A stretch of DNA of 64,000 bases, from NCBI RefSeq assembly GCF_030503435.1, contig NZ_JAUKPO010000001.1, positions 682,001-746,000 on the forward strand, given 5' to 3'. The DNA is from Rhodocytophaga aerolata. GTDB taxonomy: Bacteria; Bacteroidota; Bacteroidia; Cytophagales; 172606-1. The position numbers and the translations under genes are program-made. Below the pieces are notes generated by a model. That model did not search any database. It saw nothing but the letters and a program-made list of their open reading frames with translations, and was not told where the DNA came from. Every line of letters starts with the position of its first letter. Position 1 is the stretch's first letter. Below, piece after piece: positions 1 through 10,001 of this stretch.

Positions 1-665
1 ACTGGCCACTATTGAAAAAAGTAGCTTCTACTGGTAAGCCTGTGATTATGTCTACTGGTGTAGCAAATTTGGCAGATGTAGATGAATCTGTTAAAGTATT
101 ACGTGCAGCCGGATGCAAAGAATTAATCCTTCTTAAATGTACCAGTACCTATCCTGCTACTCCCGAAAATACTAATTTGATAACTATCCCACATATGGCT
201 CAATTATTTAATTGCCCAGTGGGGCTTTCAGACCATACGATGGGTATAGGTGCCTCAGTAGCAGCTGTAGCGCTTGGCGCCAGAGTAATTGAGAAGCATT
301 TTACCTTACGAAGGGCGGATGGAGGAGTAGATTCTGCTTTTTCTTTGGAGCCTGCAGAGCTAAAAGCACTAGTAATTGAAACTGAGCGGGCGCATCTATC
401 TTTGGGAAACATACAATATGGGATACAAAAAGCAGAAGAAAAGAGTAAATTTTTCAAAAGATCAATCTATGCTATTACTGACATAAAAGCAGGAGAGAAA
501 CTTACGAAAGATAACATACGGGTAATCCGGCCAGGAGATGGATTAGCTCCTAAATACTTAGACCAGGTGTTAGGAAAGTTTGCCAAAAGAACAATATATA
601 AAGGTACTCCCTTAAAGTGGGATTTGTTCGATAATTTTTCAATTATTGAGACATTACAGCCTTAA
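1..665 (+). CDS. pseI: Pseudaminic acid synthase (PseI/NeuB family), 3' part
   Basis: The reading frame is open from the window edge (WPLLKK...), so the true start lies upstream; the TTG at 12 is only an internal codon. About 220 of the usual ~350 residues are present. PseI condenses phosphoenolpyruvate with a 2,4-diacetamido-hexose to make pseudaminic acid, a nonulosonic acid of surface glycans. Visible are the second half of the NeuB TIM barrel (LKCTSTYPATPENTNL, GLSDHTMGIG, IEKHFTL) and a C-terminal SAF/antifreeze-like domain from about residue 150 (IKAGEKLTKDNIRVIRPGDGL). The RADGGVDSAFSLEP stretch is more typical of PseI than of sialic acid synthase NeuB or legionaminic acid synthase LegI, but the substrate is an inference. 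It sits at the head of a polysaccharide locus, which fits a sugar-precursor role. Confidence 0.88.
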   Translation, partial: WPLLKKVASTGKPVIMSTGVANLADVDESVKVLRAAGCKELILLKCTSTYPATPENTNLITIPHMAQLFNCPVGLSDHTMGIGASVAAVALGARVIEKHFTLRRADGGVDSAFSLEPAELKALVIETERAHLSLGNIQYGIQKAEEKSKFFKRSIYAITDIKAGEKLTKDNIRVIRPGDGLAPKYLDQVLGKFAKRTIYKGTPLKWDLFDNFSIIETLQP

Positions 666-1188
666 TGTTAACAGAATAGTGTACGCAGTTTAACCTAAGC
701 CTCAACATTTAATTTGCAGAAAATTAATTTAGCTTAATCCAGTAATGATCGGTAAGGAACCTGAAATATCTATTGTTGCTCGGCTCTATAAAGAAAGTGT
801 TCACTACCTGATTTAGTAACTCGATTAGATACCTTGTATGTTACACTTGATTTAGCAATTAATATACAATGAAAGAGATCTTGCAACTCTTCGCCAAGTT
901 TAAAGGTATAACGCTGAGCAAAACAGACTTCAGCTCACTATTATTTTGCCTATCCTTGGTTTTAGAATTTACTTTATTGAGACTGGTTTCTTCAAAAGCT
1001 ATACATAATGGTTCTGGCTATGATTTTCAGTAATTCATAACGGAAGTTTGATTAATTAGCTGCTATATAAAATATTTGATGTTAAGCGGTTTTCATTAAA
1101 TAATAATTTTTTCTATGGGAGTCTCTATTTTATTTATGTAAATAAACAAAACAATTATCTATAAAAGCCTTTCCCATAGTATGCTCTT
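666..1188. other. Intergenic gap with one weak short frame
   Basis: No convincing gene lies in these 523 bases. The only notable frame is a 54-codon ATG frame at 869-1033 on the + strand (begins MKEILQLFAKFKGI, then a hydrophobic stretch, then a stop). It could be a gene remnant, a very small membrane protein or chance. The sequence is AT-rich and I see no strong terminator after the pseudaminic acid synthase. Confidence 0.5.
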
Positions 1189-3393
1189 ATGCTAAAATAT
1201 CGCAGAATCAGAATTGAAAATGTACCTGTTTTTGATTTAACGGTTTCTTTATTTCTTTCAATAGTTACCCTTGGAATTACCCGCTTTTACTTGTATGCAC
1301 GTATAGGCTTTGAAGTATCCTATGCTGATATAAATAACATTTCTGGTATAAGCCTTCTTATTCTGCTTGCCCCTTCTATTTGGAATACTTTTGCTAATCT
1401 GTATTTATATAAGTATAGACAACCAGGAGGTATTGGGTATAGTGCAATTATAACCTTGTTTACCATAGTTTTATTAATTCTTTGTTCTTATATAGTCGCC
1501 TTCACTGGGTATTGGCTGGTAAGTGTATTAGCTGTCTTCGGTTATATTTTTCTGTTAATAGCTCTCTATCTTTTTTTTTCAAAAACAGGGTTTACGCAAT
1601 GGATAGCTGTACTTTTTTTCTCCCTACTAATGCTAATATGGCTGTCTGGAAGAATATATAGCAGTGTGCATACTCCTTTATTTCTGGAAAATCTTGCCAT
1701 TGGGATGGCTAAAATGGATACTTTATACAATTCCAGTATCATGCAGATGCTTAAAACGTATAATATTTCAAGTACAGGGTTGGATGGAACACCGTACTTA
1801 GCCTATCACTGGGGTAGTCACTGGATACTTTCAAGATTTTCAACCTTACTAGATACAACTGCGGTAACTACCTATAACTTAGTATATCCGGCCATCTTTA
1901 TTTGTCTGTATTTTAAGGCTTCTTTAACGTTGGGGGTCGATATATTTCGACAGTTCATAAAATCCGAAAAAACTCTGCCAAAAACAGGATTTATTTTCTG
2001 GTTTACTTTTCTGCTCGTTCAAATTGGCTTTATGCCCTATTCATTTCTATACAATTGGGCTATATGGGATTCCTGGATCGAATCTGAATCATACGCTCTC
2101 TCTTTAATTTTCTTTCTTACATTTTGCTCAATTGCTTTATGGATGTACAACTATGTGCTAAAAAGTTCTCCTACTTATTCTAAGCTTTTATTGCTCTTTA
2201 TACCTGTTGCTATTCCCTTATTAGGTATATTAAAAATATCTGTTTTAGTTATTGCTTTGTCAGCATTTTTATATGTTTTTCTCAAATTACAACTCTTCCG
2301 CAACATCAGCTACATTCTTATTAGCGGAGTAACGATAGGATTAAGTTATTTTGTTTTACAATTAACAGCAACTACGTATACTGGTGAGGAAAATAACAAC
2401 TTTTATTTATTTCATTTTTTAAAATCACAAATGATTTCAAATTGGAAGGGGCTATTTTACTATATGCACTACTTCTGGACAATCTTATATATTGTACTTA
2501 GGTGTACGAAGTTTCAGGAGTTTAATGTCTCCACAATTAAGGAAGCCTTTTTCAGCAACAAATTTATAGATATTGAACTACTTGTAATAATTTCATTAAT
2601 TGGATTACTGCCAGCCTCTGTTTTTCGGATAGATGGAGGAAGTGCTTTTTATTTTACCGATATCCAGGCCAGGCTTGCTTGTTCTTTTCTCATGGCTTAT
2701 GTGTTAGTAGATTCATTCGAAATGAATTCTTCTGAGAAGACACAAAAGTTAATACATTATTTTCGAAAGTATGCTTTACTATTCCCCTTAGTTGTCTTTC
2801 TGCTATTAAGTAACATATTCTCTAGCTTTGAAAAAGCCATAAACATGAATTTGGCTAGTAGAATTCAATTTGCCAGTTTATACTCAGGTCCTAAAGGTTT
2901 CTTAGAAGGGGCTACTGCTGACATTTTACATTATACTTCAGGCAAGAAGAGTGATGTGTACTATAAGTTAAGGCAACTGAAATATATTCCACCAGCCGGA
3001 CTAGAAGAGAATGCAAGATACACGTTTTTAAAAAGCCTAAATCAACTTGATAAGTTACCTACAGAGAAAAAGCATAGTTTAGCTATTCATATCCCTAAAA
3101 AGCACGAATGGTTTTGGAACCAGTCTTTAGAAAATATATACGCAACACCCTTTATTATTCCCTCATTAACTGGCATTGCCTCTGCCGGAGGCTTACCTTC
3201 CAGTGTTGACGCCTATCATTTCCTTAATTATGGCTATCATACCTATAAGGCAAATCTTAATAATGCAATATATAAACCAATTGATGAAGGAAATTTTTGC
3301 AGATACATTAACGAAAGAGAAATATTTGCTAAAACTATTTTATTTATAAACCCTGAATCATTTTCAATTGATTCATTAGCATGTAGTAATTAA
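1189..3393 (+). CDS. Large polytopic membrane protein of unknown function
   Basis: I do not recognise the family. The 734-residue protein has many hydrophobic segments from about residue 15 to 560 (roughly 12 or more), followed by a soluble C-terminal part of about 170 residues. A YHWGSHW motif near residue 206 lies in a loop after a membrane segment, and the tail contains GLPSSVDAYHFLNYGYH. This overall layout, hydrophobic body plus extracytoplasmic tail, is seen in GT-C glycosyltransferases and other polyprenyl-linked sugar enzymes, but no acidic catalytic motif of a known GT-C family could be assigned. It lies between a nonulosonic acid synthase and other glycan genes, so a role in making or modifying surface polysaccharide is an inference from context. 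ATG at 1189 follows AT-rich leader DNA without a Shine-Dalgarno, usual in this phylum. Confidence 0.75.
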   Translation: MLKYRRIRIENVPVFDLTVSLFLSIVTLGITRFYLYARIGFEVSYADINNISGISLLILLAPSIWNTFANLYLYKYRQPGGIGYSAIITLFTIVLLILCSYIVAFTGYWLVSVLAVFGYIFLLIALYLFFSKTGFTQWIAVLFFSLLMLIWLSGRIYSSVHTPLFLENLAIGMAKMDTLYNSSIMQMLKTYNISSTGLDGTPYLAYHWGSHWILSRFSTLLDTTAVTTYNLVYPAIFICLYFKASLTLGVDIFRQFIKSEKTLPKTGFIFWFTFLLVQIGFMPYSFLYNWAIWDSWIESESYALSLIFFLTFCSIALWMYNYVLKSSPTYSKLLLLFIPVAIPLLGILKISVLVIALSAFLYVFLKLQLFRNISYILISGVTIGLSYFVLQLTATTYTGEENNNFYLFHFLKSQMISNWKGLFYYMHYFWTILYIVLRCTKFQEFNVSTIKEAFFSNKFIDIELLVIISLIGLLPASVFRIDGGSAFYFTDIQARLACSFLMAYVLVDSFEMNSSEKTQKLIHYFRKYALLFPLVVFLLLSNIFSSFEKAINMNLASRIQFASLYSGPKGFLEGATADILHYTSGKKSDVYYKLRQLKYIPPAGLEENARYTFLKSLNQLDKLPTEKKHSLAIHIPKKHEWFWNQSLENIYATPFIIPSLTGIASAGGLPSSVDAYHFLNYGYHTYKANLNNAIYKPIDEGNFCRYINEREIFAKTILFINPESFSIDSLACSN

Positions 3394-4057
3394 TGGCTAG
3401 TTTGTTAACTCAATCATTTATCACTATAAGGTCATAAATAGGATAAACAACGTTGATTCATCTATCTCCATATTTTTCATAATTGTTTCTCTCATTGTGC
3501 TAATTTTTTCTTTATTAGCCAATTGGTTGGGTATTAGTAATTTCTACTTAATTATCTTCAAGGTTGCAGGTATAGGTGGATGGGTTTTCTTCTACAATGC
3601 AGCATTATAATAGTGTTTAATAGCCATAACTAGTATAAATATTTTATTTAGGCTATAAATTTCTGCTTCTATTAATTCTATTGATAATGAAGCAATCAAT
3701 ACTTCACTTAATACAATTACAAATTTTCATTGTATGGCTTGATTGGAATAAGTATTACTAGATGTGTACCGAAAGGCATCTATTATTGCTGGTAAATATC
3801 ATACAGAAGTGAAACATATGCTAATTCATCAGCCCATTCTTATTAAGAAGTTACTATGTTACAGAATTGTGCCAATAGTTGATGAATAAGATAATACATA
3901 TAGCTCTTTTATATGAAAATTATGGTAAATGTCAGCTTTGTTTTGCGTAAAAGAAAAATAGTATAACTATTCTGATCCTTGAGGCTTAATACTTTTTCTT
4001 TTACATTAACAGGCTTTACTTTATTTACCAGCATTGTTTACGTGCAAAATACATTCT
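3394..4057. other. Gene-poor AT-rich gap with possible gene remnants
   Basis: In 664 bases I find no intact gene. A 69-codon frame at 3401-3610 encodes two hydrophobic stretches (SIFFIIVSLIVLIFSLLANW and a second one) but has no ATG; the stop TAG at 3398 closes it upstream. A second short frame opens with GTG at 3764 and ends near 3893. Both look more like decayed coding DNA than working genes, as is common between recombining polysaccharide genes. No strong terminator hairpin was seen. Confidence 0.45.
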
Positions 4058-5209
4058 ATGAATTTTATCAACCGTAGAAATCTTATCAAAAAGCTAAGCC
4101 TTGTAGGAAGTAGCTATATTTTAACCAATTGCACTTTGTTTGATATTTCACCAGATTGCGAAAATTTATCTACTTCAGGAAAAACAATCATAGATAAATG
4201 CAAGATAACACCGGCGGGCTGTAATAGCGGGTTACCAAGATACAACTTTGAAATACTGGAACGGACAACAACCTCTTTACTACAAGCAGATAAACCCTGG
4301 GAAAGTTTTGGTATAGGCTATTCTACAGTGATGTATAACGGACAGAAATGGCAGATGTGGTATGAGTCGTTGGGAACAGATATCAATGACTTTTTAAGTT
4401 ATCTATGCTATGCTGAATCTGCCGATGGCGTCCGCTGGGTGAAGCCAAAAGTTGGACTTAACTTGTACAATAATAGTTACAATAACAATATATTACTCTC
4501 TGGAAAATCTGAATGTAATGGTATACATGGTCCAACTATTTTTATAGATCCTGATGCACCAACCAATGAAAAATATAAAATGACCTATTCCAAGCAGCAC
4601 AATACAGATCTTTCCTGGATTTATGGCGCTGTTTCCAAAGATGGGATTTTCTGGAGTAAAGAAAGATGTCTATTAAAACGTAACTCTGATACACAAACAG
4701 TTTGCATAAAAGATGGGAATAGTTACAAATTGTATAGCAGGTTAAACAGACCATTAGCAGATGGAACTTTCAGAAGGACGATTGGTTACTCGGAAAGTAG
4801 TACATTTGCAGCCAATTCATTTTGCGACCCTGTTGAAATTTTTGGTCCAGATGGTTTAGATGATGAAAAAATGGATTTTTATAACTCTGCCCTAACGAAG
4901 ATAAACAGCAGACTATATATTATGTTACCCTCAGCCTTTTACTATAGCGAAGATACGGTAATACCCCATTTAGCGTTCAGCGAAGATGGTATTAATTTTT
5001 GCAGATTTAATAGAACGCCATTCATCCAATTAGGAAAAGAGTTTGATACTATGTCAATTTATGTAAGTCCTGGGGCAGTACCTGGCCCCAAAGCAGATAC
5101 GTATTGGCTGTATTATACAGGTGTTGATATTGGACATAATCAAAGAAATTTTCCTAATGCTTACTCTGGGGGTATTGGCAGATTTCTTCTTAAAATTATA
5201 TCAAATTAA
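4058..5209 (+). CDS. Lipoprotein-like five-bladed beta-propeller (glycosidase-like)
   Basis: The frame extends back to a TTG at 4034, but the ATG at 4058 gives a good export signal: MNFINRRNLIKK, a hydrophobic stretch, and a lipobox-like ILTNC with Cys25, so the mature protein is probably a lipoprotein. The body (383 residues in all) shows the repeated blade pattern of GH32/GH43/GH130-like propellers: WQMWYES, YAESADGVRWVKP, GPTIFIDPDAPTNEKYKMTY, LAFSEDGINF and YWLYYTG. Such proteins bind or cleave oligosaccharides. I cannot assign catalytic acids, so hydrolase activity is not certain. Sitting inside a polysaccharide export locus, it could trim, modify or bind the polymer made here. The next gene begins 24 bases downstream, suggesting co-transcription. 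Confidence 0.7.
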   Translation: MNFINRRNLIKKLSLVGSSYILTNCTLFDISPDCENLSTSGKTIIDKCKITPAGCNSGLPRYNFEILERTTTSLLQADKPWESFGIGYSTVMYNGQKWQMWYESLGTDINDFLSYLCYAESADGVRWVKPKVGLNLYNNSYNNNILLSGKSECNGIHGPTIFIDPDAPTNEKYKMTYSKQHNTDLSWIYGAVSKDGIFWSKERCLLKRNSDTQTVCIKDGNSYKLYSRLNRPLADGTFRRTIGYSESSTFAANSFCDPVEIFGPDGLDDEKMDFYNSALTKINSRLYIMLPSAFYYSEDTVIPHLAFSEDGINFCRFNRTPFIQLGKEFDTMSIYVSPGAVPGPKADTYWLYYTGVDIGHNQRNFPNAYSGGIGRFLLKIISN

Positions 5210-5233
5210 AATAACAATCAGTATTTCAAGTAA

Positions 5234-6601
5234 ATGAAGCCTAACGTATTATTCTTTGCTCGCGATTATCAATCAGAATTTTTTCCTTATTTAAAATCAG
5301 ATAATTATCATTCTATATTAATCACGCTTACACTAAAAGAAAAACGCCACATACAAAAGCTAGGTTATGAGGTACATGGCTGTTTTGAAGAGGTGTATGA
5401 TGAACTTTCTACAGACAATATACCTCCATCTTATCTTCAGAGCTCTTTGTGCAGCGACCGGTACTTACGGGTATTGTCACTTTCTAATAGAATAAAAATA
5501 TTAGGAAAGGAAATTCATTTTTGGGCGCAAATATTAGATAAGTACCGACCCAACTTAATTGTTAATGAAACAATAGCTATAGAAATATCAGAAGTACTCT
5601 ATTTAGAGGCTGAAAAAAGAAATATTAAATATGTTTCCTGGATGTCTTTCCCTATAAAAAATTTATTCTATTGGCAAACCGTTCCTATACATAATTCTTT
5701 ATCACAAGAAGTCTTTAACACCCACCCATCCCGTTCTTCTATAGAAATATCCCGGCAGCATATTCTTAATGTTAAAAGTGGAAAAGGAAAACCCTTCTAC
5801 ATAAGCTCTATCAAATCAAGGTTCTATGCAAAAAGCTTAGCTAAAAACTTGTACTGGCTGGCTAAAACCTTTTTGATCAATCTTCAGTACCGAGATAAAA
5901 CTAAGAATATAGCTATTTTTGGGGAAAACACAGGTCTATATAAGTCTGCCTTACTAAATGTTTTTAATTCTCTCTTCCGTTCATACGATAAGATAAGTGA
6001 TGCAAATGGATTTGAGTATATATTCTATCCCTTACATTATGAACCTGAAGCGGCTATTAGTTATATGGCAGAGTTCTATGATAACCAGACAGCTACTATT
6101 GAGTACATATCAAAATGCCTTAAGTTAAATCAAGTACTTATTATTAAGGAGCATCCGCAGCAGCCAGGTATGCTATTATCTCCAAGGTTTCAGGATCTCC
6201 GAAAAAGATTGTCCAATATCTTATATCTGCCTGCTGAGTATCCAACTCATCAATTAATTAACAATTCAAAAGCTGTTATTACCCTTACTAGTACTGCCGG
6301 ATTTGAAGGTTTAATTCAAGGTAAACCGGTAGTCGTATTGGGACAAGTATTTTATGATAAATATCCTTATATTAACAAAATAGAATCTTTTGATGACCTA
6401 AAAAAACTTATTCATACCGATAATTATATCTATCCCGATGACGTGGCAATGGAGACTTTTTTGGCCCAAATGATTGATTATTGTTATAAAGGTAATCCAT
6501 ATCCTCACTCAGATTTGTACTCCGAAGCAAATTTACACAACATAGTAAGTGCAATAGAAACCGAATTAAAAAAAGTATTGGTGGCGAAAGAAGCGGTATA
6601 A
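5234..6601 (+). CDS. Capsule polysaccharide synthesis-type glycosyltransferase
   Basis: The 455-residue protein has a C-terminal half resembling the Capsule_synth (KpsC/KpsS-like) GT-B family: IIKEHPQQPG near residue 304 and TLTSTAGFEGLIQGKPVVVLG followed by FYDKYPY around 353-378. In the family this region binds the nucleotide-sugar or Kdo donor. The N-terminal half (MKPNVLFFARDYQSEFFPYL) looks like the acceptor-side Rossmann domain. No signal peptide or membrane segments are evident, so it should act at the cytoplasmic membrane face. It begins 24 bases after the lipoprotein gene. The specific sugar transferred cannot be told from sequence. Confidence 0.72.
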   Translation: MKPNVLFFARDYQSEFFPYLKSDNYHSILITLTLKEKRHIQKLGYEVHGCFEEVYDELSTDNIPPSYLQSSLCSDRYLRVLSLSNRIKILGKEIHFWAQILDKYRPNLIVNETIAIEISEVLYLEAEKRNIKYVSWMSFPIKNLFYWQTVPIHNSLSQEVFNTHPSRSSIEISRQHILNVKSGKGKPFYISSIKSRFYAKSLAKNLYWLAKTFLINLQYRDKTKNIAIFGENTGLYKSALLNVFNSLFRSYDKISDANGFEYIFYPLHYEPEAAISYMAEFYDNQTATIEYISKCLKLNQVLIIKEHPQQPGMLLSPRFQDLRKRLSNILYLPAEYPTHQLINNSKAVITLTSTAGFEGLIQGKPVVVLGQVFYDKYPYINKIESFDDLKKLIHTDNYIYPDDVAMETFLAQMIDYCYKGNPYPHSDLYSEANLHNIVSAIETELKKVLVAKEAV

Positions 6602-6648
6602 AATTTCGCCGCAATTTTTTATAATACTCTTTTATTGGAATAAATAAA

Positions 6649-6656
6649 TAACTTTG
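6649..6656 (+). promoter_or_regulatory. Putative -7 element (TAACTTTG) before the flippase gene
   Basis: The octamer matches the Bacteroidota -7 consensus TAnnTTTG and lies 33 bases before the flippase ATG. No clear TTTG -33 element is seen at the expected distance, so this is a tentative internal promoter of the polysaccharide locus. Confidence 0.35.
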
Positions 6657-6688
6657 TGGCCGTTGTTTAGTATTTTTATTACTTGCTA

Positions 6689-7921
6689 ATGGGCGCTAAA
6701 TGGGAAAAGATTGTTTATGTGGCAGTTAATTTATTGATTAGCTCATTTAACTTTATCCGCTCATTCGTTTTTCTTAATTATTTAAATTTTTTTGAACTAG
6801 GCCAAATAACTATCCTTCAAACCCTTATCCAATTAATCAATACACTTCAATTGGGTTTTTTGAATGGTGGGTACAGAATATTCTCTTTGAGAAAGGAAAT
6901 AAATGCAAAAAGGGTTAATGAAACCATATTTACTTATATTTTCATTGTGTCTGTGGTTGCAGGTATTTTTTTAACTATTTCCTACTTTATAGGCAGTATA
7001 CAAGATGGTAGTGTAGTAATATTTGGTGTAGTTACTGGAGTATTAAGTATTTGTTCTAACTGGCTTACTAATGTTTATATAGCTACTCAAAAGATTAATA
7101 GCCTGAACAGAATAAACTTTGTCTCTAATATCATTGCTTTTTCCTCTTTACTGTTTCTAAATAAAATTGGAATCTACGCAGCCATGCTAAGTTTTTTTAT
7201 CCAGCCTATTGCATTAGTTGTCTTAATATTTATAGAAACCAAAGAATTAATTCCGAAAAGATTTTATTTCACTCTTAACACTGCCAAGTGGATACTTAGT
7301 TTTGGGTTTATTCCTTACTTGAGCGGTATCTTTTCTTATGCTAATATTCAAATTGAAAGGTGGAGTGTAAACTATTTGCTTGGTACAGAAGAGGTAGGAA
7401 AATTTTATTTAGCCATCGCGTATGCAGCTATCTATGCACTAGTACCAACTTCATTGAATAATTTATTCTTTCCTAAAGCAATGCAATACTTTTCTAATAA
7501 AGAATTCAGTCTATTTTCAAAATATATTCAATCTTATTTCTTAATTCTTCTGGCTTATTCCATTATTACTATTCTGCTTACTCTTTTTTTATCAGAACAT
7601 CTGATTATCTATTTTTTTCCTAAGCACTTAGAAAATTTAAAATATGTATTTCTGACTTTACCGGGTTTAGCTGCTATTCACCTTATAGCACCTATTGGCC
7701 TGGTATTTAATGCTTCCTTGCATTTAAAACCCATTTTGTGGGCATACGCCTCCAGTTCGCTATTTCTAATGATAGGCATTAGCTTTATGGCTTATGTTAA
7801 ACTCTACAATTTGTCTAATTTTGCCTTACTGAACTCTTCTGTTAACATATATATAAGCATTTTCTTTGTTTTATCATTTCTGCTTTTGTATAAAAGCCTG
7901 AAAACAAACATCTCAGATTAA
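6689..7921 (+). CDS. Oligosaccharide flippase, Wzx/MATE-like
   Basis: The protein (410 residues from ATG 6689; the frame opens at TTG 6683) is hydrophobic throughout with about 12 membrane segments, the usual size and layout of Wzx flippases in the MOP superfamily, which move undecaprenyl-linked repeat units across the inner membrane. The N-terminus (KWEKIVYVAVNLLISSFNF) with a charged start and FLNYLNFFELGQITILQTL is typical of polysaccharide export flippases. Between a capsule-type transferase and a polymerase-like gene, the assignment is supported by context. Sequence conservation in this family is low, so the substrate is unknown. Confidence 0.75.
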   Translation: MGAKWEKIVYVAVNLLISSFNFIRSFVFLNYLNFFELGQITILQTLIQLINTLQLGFLNGGYRIFSLRKEINAKRVNETIFTYIFIVSVVAGIFLTISYFIGSIQDGSVVIFGVVTGVLSICSNWLTNVYIATQKINSLNRINFVSNIIAFSSLLFLNKIGIYAAMLSFFIQPIALVVLIFIETKELIPKRFYFTLNTAKWILSFGFIPYLSGIFSYANIQIERWSVNYLLGTEEVGKFYLAIAYAAIYALVPTSLNNLFFPKAMQYFSNKEFSLFSKYIQSYFLILLAYSIITILLTLFLSEHLIIYFFPKHLENLKYVFLTLPGLAAIHLIAPIGLVFNASLHLKPILWAYASSSLFLMIGISFMAYVKLYNLSNFALLNSSVNIYISIFFVLSFLLLYKSLKTNISD

Positions 7922-7945
7922 TTCAAAAGTTTTTCTAACCAATAC

Positions 7946-9187
7946 ATGAACAAAAAAAAATTTTTACTCTTTCTATGGACTTTCCTGCTCATTTGCTTCC
8001 GGCCTTCCATATTTGGAGAAAAGTATAATCCCTTAGTATTCTTTTGTTTTCTGATTGTCACAGGGCTGATAGCTCTGTCACAAAATATCTTTATTAAGTT
8101 TAAAGTCAAGAAAAAATTTCTCGTAACAGTAACTGTTATTCTTACTACAGTACTATATTTTGTACTACAAGGATTTATTCTCAGTGATGCTAAACTGACA
8201 GTGTTGAACTCAGCCATAATTATTTTAGGGACAATTACCTGTTTTTTATATGTATTAAATTCTGCTAATCAGTTTTATATCCTCAAATTCTTTATTTATA
8301 TCCACTTTGCATTTTCCATAAGCTCCATATGTACATTTATTATATATGTCTTAACTGGCTTTAATCCTTCCAATTTGCCTGTATTAGTAGATTTGTATGC
8401 ACTAGTAGAATACGCTGTTTATGACCCCTCTCGCCTATTTTCTAATCATGTTATATTGTTCCCATTTACAGTAGTCTGGAGTAATGCTGAATTTTTAGGT
8501 ATAAGTGTACATAGAGCATTAGGCATCTACCGGGAACCAGGTATGGCTCAAATATTCTTCCTCACAGCTTATTTTCTCACATATTTTATTCCATTAGCAA
8601 AACCACGGCTTATTAGGAATACTATTCTGGCAGGAAGTTTTCTAACCTTTTCTACAGCCAGTTTCATCAGCTTTTTGTTTGGTATAGTTATATATAAATT
8701 TGCTAACTCACTCAAATTTCAGAACATTATTAAATCTTTGCTAAATCCTCTTAGAATTACTATTTTCGCGAGTTTATTTATTATTGCAAGCGCAATCACT
8801 TATAATTTAGTTAAAGATAAATTAAATGATATCTCTGGACAGACTCGAATAATCAGCTATTTAAAAGGCGCTAAGAGGCTGATGGCAAGCCCTATGTTTG
8901 GCGAAGGATATTATAACTCATTTGCAAAAAACGAAGAGGGTATAGTAATATCCGATTCATTTATCGGGCTAATTGGGGTATCTTACCAAATAGGGCTTAT
9001 CGGAATTATGCTATATTTAACATCCTGGTATTTTGGTGTATCTATGTTGGGCAATACAGCTTCTTTATGTATCTATATACCATGTTTTATTACTTTGTTT
9101 ACCTCTCAGCCTAGTTACAACGATGTGTTTACATGGTTTTTACTGCTGATTGATACAAGCCACTTCAAACCAATTTCCAGCCTGTAA
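7946..9187 (+). CDS. Wzy-like O-antigen/EPS polymerase
   Basis: This 413-residue integral membrane protein has about 10-12 hydrophobic segments and a polar loop with the conserved-looking YREPGMAQIFFL near residue 195, a pattern found in Wzy/EpsG-type polymerases, where an arginine-containing periplasmic loop handles the polyprenyl-linked glycan. A second loop contains GQTRIISYLKGAKRLMASPM then GEGYYNSF, resembling the Wzy_C region. It starts 24 bases after the flippase. Because a second Wzy/ligase-like gene exists at 13911, one may be the polymerase and the other a ligase or a duplicate; which is which is not clear. Confidence 0.7.
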   Translation: MNKKKFLLFLWTFLLICFRPSIFGEKYNPLVFFCFLIVTGLIALSQNIFIKFKVKKKFLVTVTVILTTVLYFVLQGFILSDAKLTVLNSAIIILGTITCFLYVLNSANQFYILKFFIYIHFAFSISSICTFIIYVLTGFNPSNLPVLVDLYALVEYAVYDPSRLFSNHVILFPFTVVWSNAEFLGISVHRALGIYREPGMAQIFFLTAYFLTYFIPLAKPRLIRNTILAGSFLTFSTASFISFLFGIVIYKFANSLKFQNIIKSLLNPLRITIFASLFIIASAITYNLVKDKLNDISGQTRIISYLKGAKRLMASPMFGEGYYNSFAKNEEGIVISDSFIGLIGVSYQIGLIGIMLYLTSWYFGVSMLGNTASLCIYIPCFITLFTSQPSYNDVFTWFLLLIDTSHFKPISSL

Positions 9188-9200
9188 GTAACCCAAAGTA

Positions 9201-9950
9201 ATGAAAATTTCGATTGTAACTCCATCTTATAACAGTGAAAAGTATATTACTGAAACCATAGAATCAATAAAACAGCAATCTTACAAAAATTTTGAACATA
9301 TTATTGTAGATGGAAAATCTACAGATAATACAGTAAAGATTCTCCAAATGTATCCACATTTACATTGGATTTCAGAAAAAGACAATGGACAAACAGATGC
9401 TTTAAATAAAGGATTCAGGTTAGCATCCGGTGATATACTAGCTTGGCAGAATGCAGATGATTTATATTTCCCTGATACTTTTGAGAAAGTGATTAAGTTC
9501 TTTAAAGAAAATCCAGAAACGGATATTATTTATGGTTATTATGAGTTAATAGATAGTACAAGCAACTTTGTATGTAAAGTAAAACCAATTGCGTGGAATT
9601 TCTGGTTATTCAAGCATGGCCGCTTTGTACCAATGCAACCAACTGTATTCTGGCGGAGAAAAGTTTATGAAGAAATAGGTGACTTAGATACAACCCTACA
9701 TTACTGTATGGATGTAGATTTTTTTGCCAAGGCTTCAAAAAAATTCAAGTTTTCCCTCGTTCCTCAGTTTTTAGGAAAGTTTAGAGTACACAATCAGAGC
9801 AAAACCCAAAATAGCGTAAACTACAAGGCTCTGATAAAAGAATATAACGTAGTAATGGCTAAAAATTTTGATTTGACTATATTCAATAAAATAATAATGC
9901 GTTTGTTTCAATGGAGAAGGGAACTAGGCAGCTTTATAAGAATTAAATAA
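9201..9950 (+). CDS. Family 2 glycosyltransferase (GT-A)
   Basis: The N-terminus MKISIVTPSYNSEKYITETI followed by SIKQQSYKNFEHIIVDGKST is the classic GT2 nucleotide-binding start. The metal-binding DxD-type site appears as QNADD near residue 83-87, and MDVDFFAKASKKF after position 170 is the usual acceptor-side ED/D-containing region. The length (249 residues) fits a soluble, membrane-associated inverting transferase that adds one sugar to the lipid-linked repeat unit. It is 13 bases after the polymerase-like gene, in the same presumed operon. Sugar specificity is unknown. Confidence 0.85.
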   Translation: MKISIVTPSYNSEKYITETIESIKQQSYKNFEHIIVDGKSTDNTVKILQMYPHLHWISEKDNGQTDALNKGFRLASGDILAWQNADDLYFPDTFEKVIKFFKENPETDIIYGYYELIDSTSNFVCKVKPIAWNFWLFKHGRFVPMQPTVFWRRKVYEEIGDLDTTLHYCMDVDFFAKASKKFKFSLVPQFLGKFRVHNQSKTQNSVNYKALIKEYNVVMAKNFDLTIFNKIIMRLFQWRRELGSFIRIK

Positions 9951-10001
9951 GAAACTTATACTACTTTCACGCTCTTATAGAAATTACATAACAATAAAAG
10001 A

